64,000 nucleotides of DNA from Flintibacter sp. KGMB00164. Lineage in GTDB: Bacteria; Bacillota; Clostridia; Oscillospirales; Oscillospiraceae. This document shows positions 61,107 through 64,000 of the stretch, piece after piece; the stretch's first letter is position 1; every line of letters starts with the position of its first letter. A program made the position numbers and the translations under genes. Below the pieces are notes generated by a model. That model worked only from the letters and a program-made list of their open reading frames with translations, did not search any database and was not told where the DNA came from. The DNA lies in assembly GCF_008727735.1 (NCBI RefSeq), contig NZ_CP044227.1, positions 2,181,001 to 2,245,000 of the forward strand, given 5' to 3'.

Positions 61107-61988
61107 ATGAGTATTCGCAAATATATAGCCTACTTGAAAACCATTGAAACCGGCAGCATCACCCACGCAGCCGCCCAGCTGGGCTATACCCAGTCTGCCA
61201 TCAGCCGCATGATTGCCGATCTGGAGGACGCCTGGGGAGTCAAACTGCTCACCCGAAACCGCTCCGGCATCGAGATCAGCTCGGAGGGTTTGGTGCTTCT
61301 GCCCAAACTCCAGGCCATCTGTAAAGACTATGAGGATCTCAACTACGCTATTTCTGAAATCCACGGCCTCAGCTCCGGTTCCATCCGGGTGGGCGCCTTT
61401 TCCTCCATCTCCAGCGGCTGGCTGCCCCAGATGATCAAGTCCTTCCATGAGATCTATCCCCACATTGATTTTCAGCTCATCAACGGAGAATATAATCAGA
61501 TCGCCTCCTGGCTGCGCCGGGGTCTGGTGGACTGCGGCTTCCTTAATCTGCCCGTCTCCAACGACCTGGAGGCCTCCTTCTTACTGCAGGACACCCTGGT
61601 AGCCATCCTGCCGGAAAACCATCCGCTGGCCAACGACCCCTGCTACCCCATCGCTCAGCTGTCCAACGAGGACTTCATCAATTTGAAGGAGGAGCAGGAC
61701 CACGAGATCACCAAGTTCCTGGACCACCTCCAGCAGAAGCCCAACATCCGCTATGAGGTCAGCAACGATTACGCCATTTTGTCTATGGTGGAGTGCGGTC
61801 TGGGCATCAGCGTGGTCCATGAGCTGATGCTCTATCCCAACCGCTACCATATTGTGGCCAAACCCTTTGATATTCCTCAGGTCCGGGACATCGGCATCGC
61901 GGTCAAGCGGGACGTTCCTCCCTCCACGATTACCAAGTTATTCGTGGAACATGCTAAACAGTGGGCCAGAAAGATGACCGTGGGTTAA
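61107..61988 (+). CDS. LysR-family regulator divergent from the arginine operon
   Basis: The 293-residue protein has an N-terminal winged HTH (about 1-60, TGSITHAAAQLGYTQSAISR) and a periplasmic-binding-like effector domain from residue 90 (SIRVGAFSSISSGWLPQMI). It is transcribed away from argC and shares its promoter region, so argCJBD is the likely target. Effector is unknown. Confidence 0.95.
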   Translation: MSIRKYIAYLKTIETGSITHAAAQLGYTQSAISRMIADLEDAWGVKLLTRNRSGIEISSEGLVLLPKLQAICKDYEDLNYAISEIHGLSSGSIRVGAFSSISSGWLPQMIKSFHEIYPHIDFQLINGEYNQIASWLRRGLVDCGFLNLPVSNDLEASFLLQDTLVAILPENHPLANDPCYPIAQLSNEDFINLKEEQDHEITKFLDHLQQKPNIRYEVSNDYAILSMVECGLGISVVHELMLYPNRYHIVAKPFDIPQVRDIGIAVKRDVPPSTITKLFVEHAKQWARKMTVG

Positions 61989-62305
61989 CGGGGAATTTGG
62001 GGGAGTTACCTCAATTTTTCTGGTTGATATGCACAGACGAAGTGAACTTTTCTTCTGTTACCTTGTTAAGCATACCATAAAACCAGGCAAAAAGAAATAG
62101 TGAATTCCACAAATTTTGACTGTATATTTATACGCATATTCGTATATTATTCAATCATATCTGTTTCTTTCATTTTTCTTCCCGAACTTGCCTTTCTTTC
62201 CCTTTTCTCCCCCGTGTTTTCCCCTTTCTCTCTCGCCCCCGAGGATTCTCCCCTCCGAAAAGTGGTTTTTCCGATTCAAACATTTTAACTGGCTCAAAAA
62301 CATAC

Positions 62306-62343
62306 AGGCCCCGGACGCCGAATTGGGCGTCCGGGGCCTCGTT
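62306..62343 (+). terminator. Terminator downstream of lysR
   Basis: The AGGCCCCGGACGCC stem with its complement is followed by a weak GTTT run. It lies 318 bp after the lysR stop. Confidence 0.7.
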
Positions 62344-62402
62344 TATACCGGATATCCACTTTATTTCAATTTATTTTCATTTTTACCGTTTGTTCCAACT
62401 GC

Positions 62403-62438
62403 AAAAAAAGAAGCGGCCCCCACAGGGGCCGCCTCTTT
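62403..62438 (-). terminator. Terminator of mreB
   Basis: The GCGGCCCC stem with its complement is followed by TTCTTTTTTT on the minus strand. Confidence 0.9.
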
Positions 62439-62453
62439 GTACAAAGTGCAAGA

Positions 62454-63488
62454 TCAATAGTTCATCTGCTTGCGGCGGGACAGGTTCATGGTACCGTCCT
62501 GCATCTGGTCCAGGCTGTCCAGGCTCTTGCCGGTACCCTCAGCCACGCAGGAGATGGCATCCTCAGCCACGTGGGTCTCAATGCCGGTGTGAGACTCGAT
62601 GAGCTTATCAAAGCCCCACAGCAGAGAGCCGCCGCCAGTCATCACGATGCCGTTGGTGGAAATGTCGGCCACCAGCTCGGGGGGAGTACGCTCCAGAACA
62701 CCGTGAATAGCCTCCAGGATGCGGCTGGAGACCTCCTCGAAGGCCTCGATCATCTCGCTGGAGGAGACGGAGAACACGCGGGGCAGGCCGGTCATCAGGC
62801 AGCGGCCCTTGATCTCCATGGTGACCTCCTCAGGACGGGGGAACACACAGCCGATCTTCATCTTCAGCTCCTCGGCGGTACGGTCGCCGATGAGGACGTT
62901 GTGCTTGCGGCGGATATACTTCACCACCGCCTCGTCGAACTTGTCGCCGGCGATCTTGATGGAAGCGGACTCAACCACGCCGCCCAGAGAGATGACGGCA
63001 ATATCAGCGGTACCGCCGCCGATGTCAACGACCATGTGGCCGTCGGGCTTAGTGATGTCGATACCCGCGCCGATGGCAGCGGCCACAGGCTCCTCAATGA
63101 GGTAGGCCCGGCGGGCGCCAGCCTGGATACCGGCGTCCACCACGGCGCGCTCCTCAACCTCGGTGATGCCGGAGGGCACGCAGATGAGCAGACGGGGCTT
63201 AAAGAGGGAGAAGGTGGTCACCTTCTTGATAAACTCCTTGAGCATCCGCTCGGTCATGTCGTAGTCGGAGATCACGCCCTCACGCAGGGGACGCATGGCA
63301 ACGATGTTGCCGGGGGTACGGCCCAGCATAGCCTGGGCGTCGGTGCCCACCTTCAGCAGCTTGCCGGTGTTCTTATCCATGGCCACCACGGAGGGTTCGC
63401 GCAGAACAACGCCCTTTCCCTTGATGTATACCAAAACAGAGGCGGTGCCCAGGTCGATCCCGATGTCTTTGCTAAACAAATTAAACAT
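62454..63488 (-). CDS. mreB: MreB-family actin-like shape protein (stand-alone)
   Basis: The 344-residue actin-fold ATPase starts at ATG 63488 (MFNLFSKDIGIDLGTAS). Phosphate 1 DIGIDLGTASVLVY, phosphate 2 VVDIGGGTADIAVIS and the adenosine motif VMTGGGSLLWG are intact. It directs elongasome peptidoglycan synthesis. No mreC or mreD follows; the gene stands alone with its own promoter and terminator, so it may be an Mbl/MreBH-like paralogue. Confidence 0.96.
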   Translation of the reverse strand: MFNLFSKDIGIDLGTASVLVYIKGKGVVLREPSVVAMDKNTGKLLKVGTDAQAMLGRTPGNIVAMRPLREGVISDYDMTERMLKEFIKKVTTFSLFKPRLLICVPSGITEVEERAVVDAGIQAGARRAYLIEEPVAAAIGAGIDITKPDGHMVVDIGGGTADIAVISLGGVVESASIKIAGDKFDEAVVKYIRRKHNVLIGDRTAEELKMKIGCVFPRPEEVTMEIKGRCLMTGLPRVFSVSSSEMIEAFEEVSSRILEAIHGVLERTPPELVADISTNGIVMTGGGSLLWGFDKLIESHTGIETHVAEDAISCVAEGTGKSLDSLDQMQDGTMNLSRRKQMNY

Positions 63489-63560
63489 AGCCTTCCACCT
63501 TATTATGATTCCGTTCCGGCCGGAGCTTCCCGCCGGATAAGTTGTATTCAGACATTTTTC

Positions 63561-63589
63561 ATTATAACGGCTCAAGCAGCGGTTTTCAA
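63561..63589 (-). promoter_or_regulatory. Sigma-A promoter of mreB
   Basis: Minus-strand TTGAAA (63589-63584), a 17-bp spacer and a perfect TATAAT (63566-63561), 73 bp before the start. Confidence 0.85.
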
Positions 63590-63634
63590 CTAGTATTTCG
63601 CCATATTTCCAGGAATTTGCGCCCGTTTTGTGAT

Positions 63635-64000
63635 TCAATTTTTCCTTGCCTGAGCCAGGGTGGCACATACCACCGTCTCCGCGCCTGCGCCGGACAGCAG
63701 CCGGGCGCACTCGCTCAGGGTAGAGCCGCTGGTCACCACATCGTCTACCAACAGCAGGTTCATCCCCTCTGGTCTGGCATCCTTGCGCAGGCGGTACGCC
63801 CCCAGCACGTTGGCCCGACGGCGGGCGTCGTCCTGAATGCCGGATTGGGGCGGAATATCTCGAACCTTGTCTAACATGCCCAAAACAGGCAGTTCCAATT
63901 CCCTGGCAACCCATTTCGCCAGCAGCTGAGCCTGGTCATAGCCTCGTTCCCGCCGGCGCTGGCGGCTCAGCGGCGTCCAGGTGACCGCGTCCAGCGGCTT
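63635..64000 (-). CDS. comFC: ComFC-type phosphoribosyltransferase-fold protein (partial, N-terminus off the right edge)
   Basis: The last 121 residues are visible, ending at 63635. PLSRQRRRERGYDQAQLLA is the ComF core motif, and the PRPP-like loop is LLLVDDVVTSGSTLSEC. ComFC is required for DNA uptake in competent Firmicutes. The C-terminal zinc cysteines of ComFC's N-terminal domain, if any, lie beyond the window. Confidence 0.9.
   Translation of the reverse strand, partial: KPLDAVTWTPLSRQRRRERGYDQAQLLAKWVARELELPVLGMLDKVRDIPPQSGIQDDARRRANVLGAYRLRKDARPEGMNLLLVDDVVTSGSTLSECARLLSGAGAETVVCATLAQARKN

Larger units (their letters stand above)
61989..62453. other. Gene-free region between lysR and mreB
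   Basis: I see no supported gene in this 465-bp stretch. It contains an AT-rich segment near 62116-62148 (TTGACT, and the palindrome TATACG-N6-CGTATA), followed by about 100 bases of pyrimidine-rich sequence (62160-62250), and the terminators at 62306-62343 and 62403-62438. A short GTG-started reading frame (62100-62288) has no ribosome site. Confidence 0.6.

Noticed and set aside
62100-62288. 62-codon frame in the lysR-mreB gap
   Set aside because: Starts at GTG without a ribosome site and is a pyrimidine-rich run giving Phe/Ser/Pro; not convincing as a protein.
1-64000. tRNA, rRNA, CRISPR arrays, transposases and prophage genes
   Set aside because: I looked for tRNA T-arms, short spaced repeats and DDE/integrase proteins and found none that could be supported.

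Overview
The window looks like ordinary chromosome from a high-GC, spore-forming anaerobic Clostridium-class Firmicute, most likely Oscillospiraceae (Flavonifractor, Lawsonibacter or Intestinimonas type). That placement is inferred from gene content: a complete spoIIAA-spoIIAB-sigF operon, PerR with a reverse rubrerythrin and a rubredoxin, a two-gene SUF system, split MetH, AsnA, GlnRS, BioW-type biotin synthesis, a pheST T-box, and strong AGGAGG ribosome sites throughout. I see no prophage, insertion sequence, CRISPR array, rRNA or tRNA. There are 61 protein genes, two of them cut by the window edges.

Layout. 1-4.5 kb: a partial thioredoxin-reductase-like flavoprotein, a PNPOx-fold protein, glnS, and an ECF sigma/anti-sigma pair. 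4.6-16.4 kb, nearly all leftward: recD2, small membrane and transferase genes, the excision-repair genes uvrB and uvrA flanking ybaK and an EamA transporter, then radC and pyrE. uvrB carries a LexA-type box inside its promoter. 16.6-18.5 kb: a KdpD/KdpE-like two-component pair without kdpABC. 18.9-20.3 kb: the forespore sigma-F operon. 20.6-28.4 kb: a MATE exporter, a secreted protein, an orphan MazF after alr, a lipoprotein, nnr, and sufCB. 28.7-33.6 kb: a T-box leader controlling a polysaccharide deacetylase plus pheS-pheT. 33.9-43.2 kb: a P-loop ATPase, a GH25 lysozyme, the methionine/folate operon metF, MetH reactivation protein and metH, then ggt, nim-like and xth genes. 43.4-47.5 kb: asnA, a VTT membrane protein, perR-rubrerythrin-rubredoxin, and an XRE regulator with a Gly-rich repeat tail. 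47.5-51.9 kb: a BirA-box-controlled biotin operon (ECF S-component, bioW, bioF, bioD, bioA, no bioB). 52-56 kb: a ZIP metal transporter, GreA, ornithine racemase and NhaC. 56.3-62 kb: argC-argJ-argB-argD with a divergent LysR regulator. 62.4-64 kb: a stand-alone mreB and a partial comFC.

The most unusual signal is non-coding. A two-hairpin element of about 60 bp occurs four times. Each copy lies immediately after, or overlapping, the stop codon of an unrelated gene (recD2, a secreted protein, pheT, ggt), and always in the same sense orientation. In three of the four an intrinsic terminator follows within about 70 bp. Other leads are 30-bp direct repeats that duplicate the pyrE 3' end around a 131-bp palindromic insert, a candidate structured RNA beside sigF, a long hairpin with a UACAU site ahead of the antitoxin-less mazF, a CsoR/CstR-like operator ahead of the edge flavoprotein, and several operator-like palindromes.
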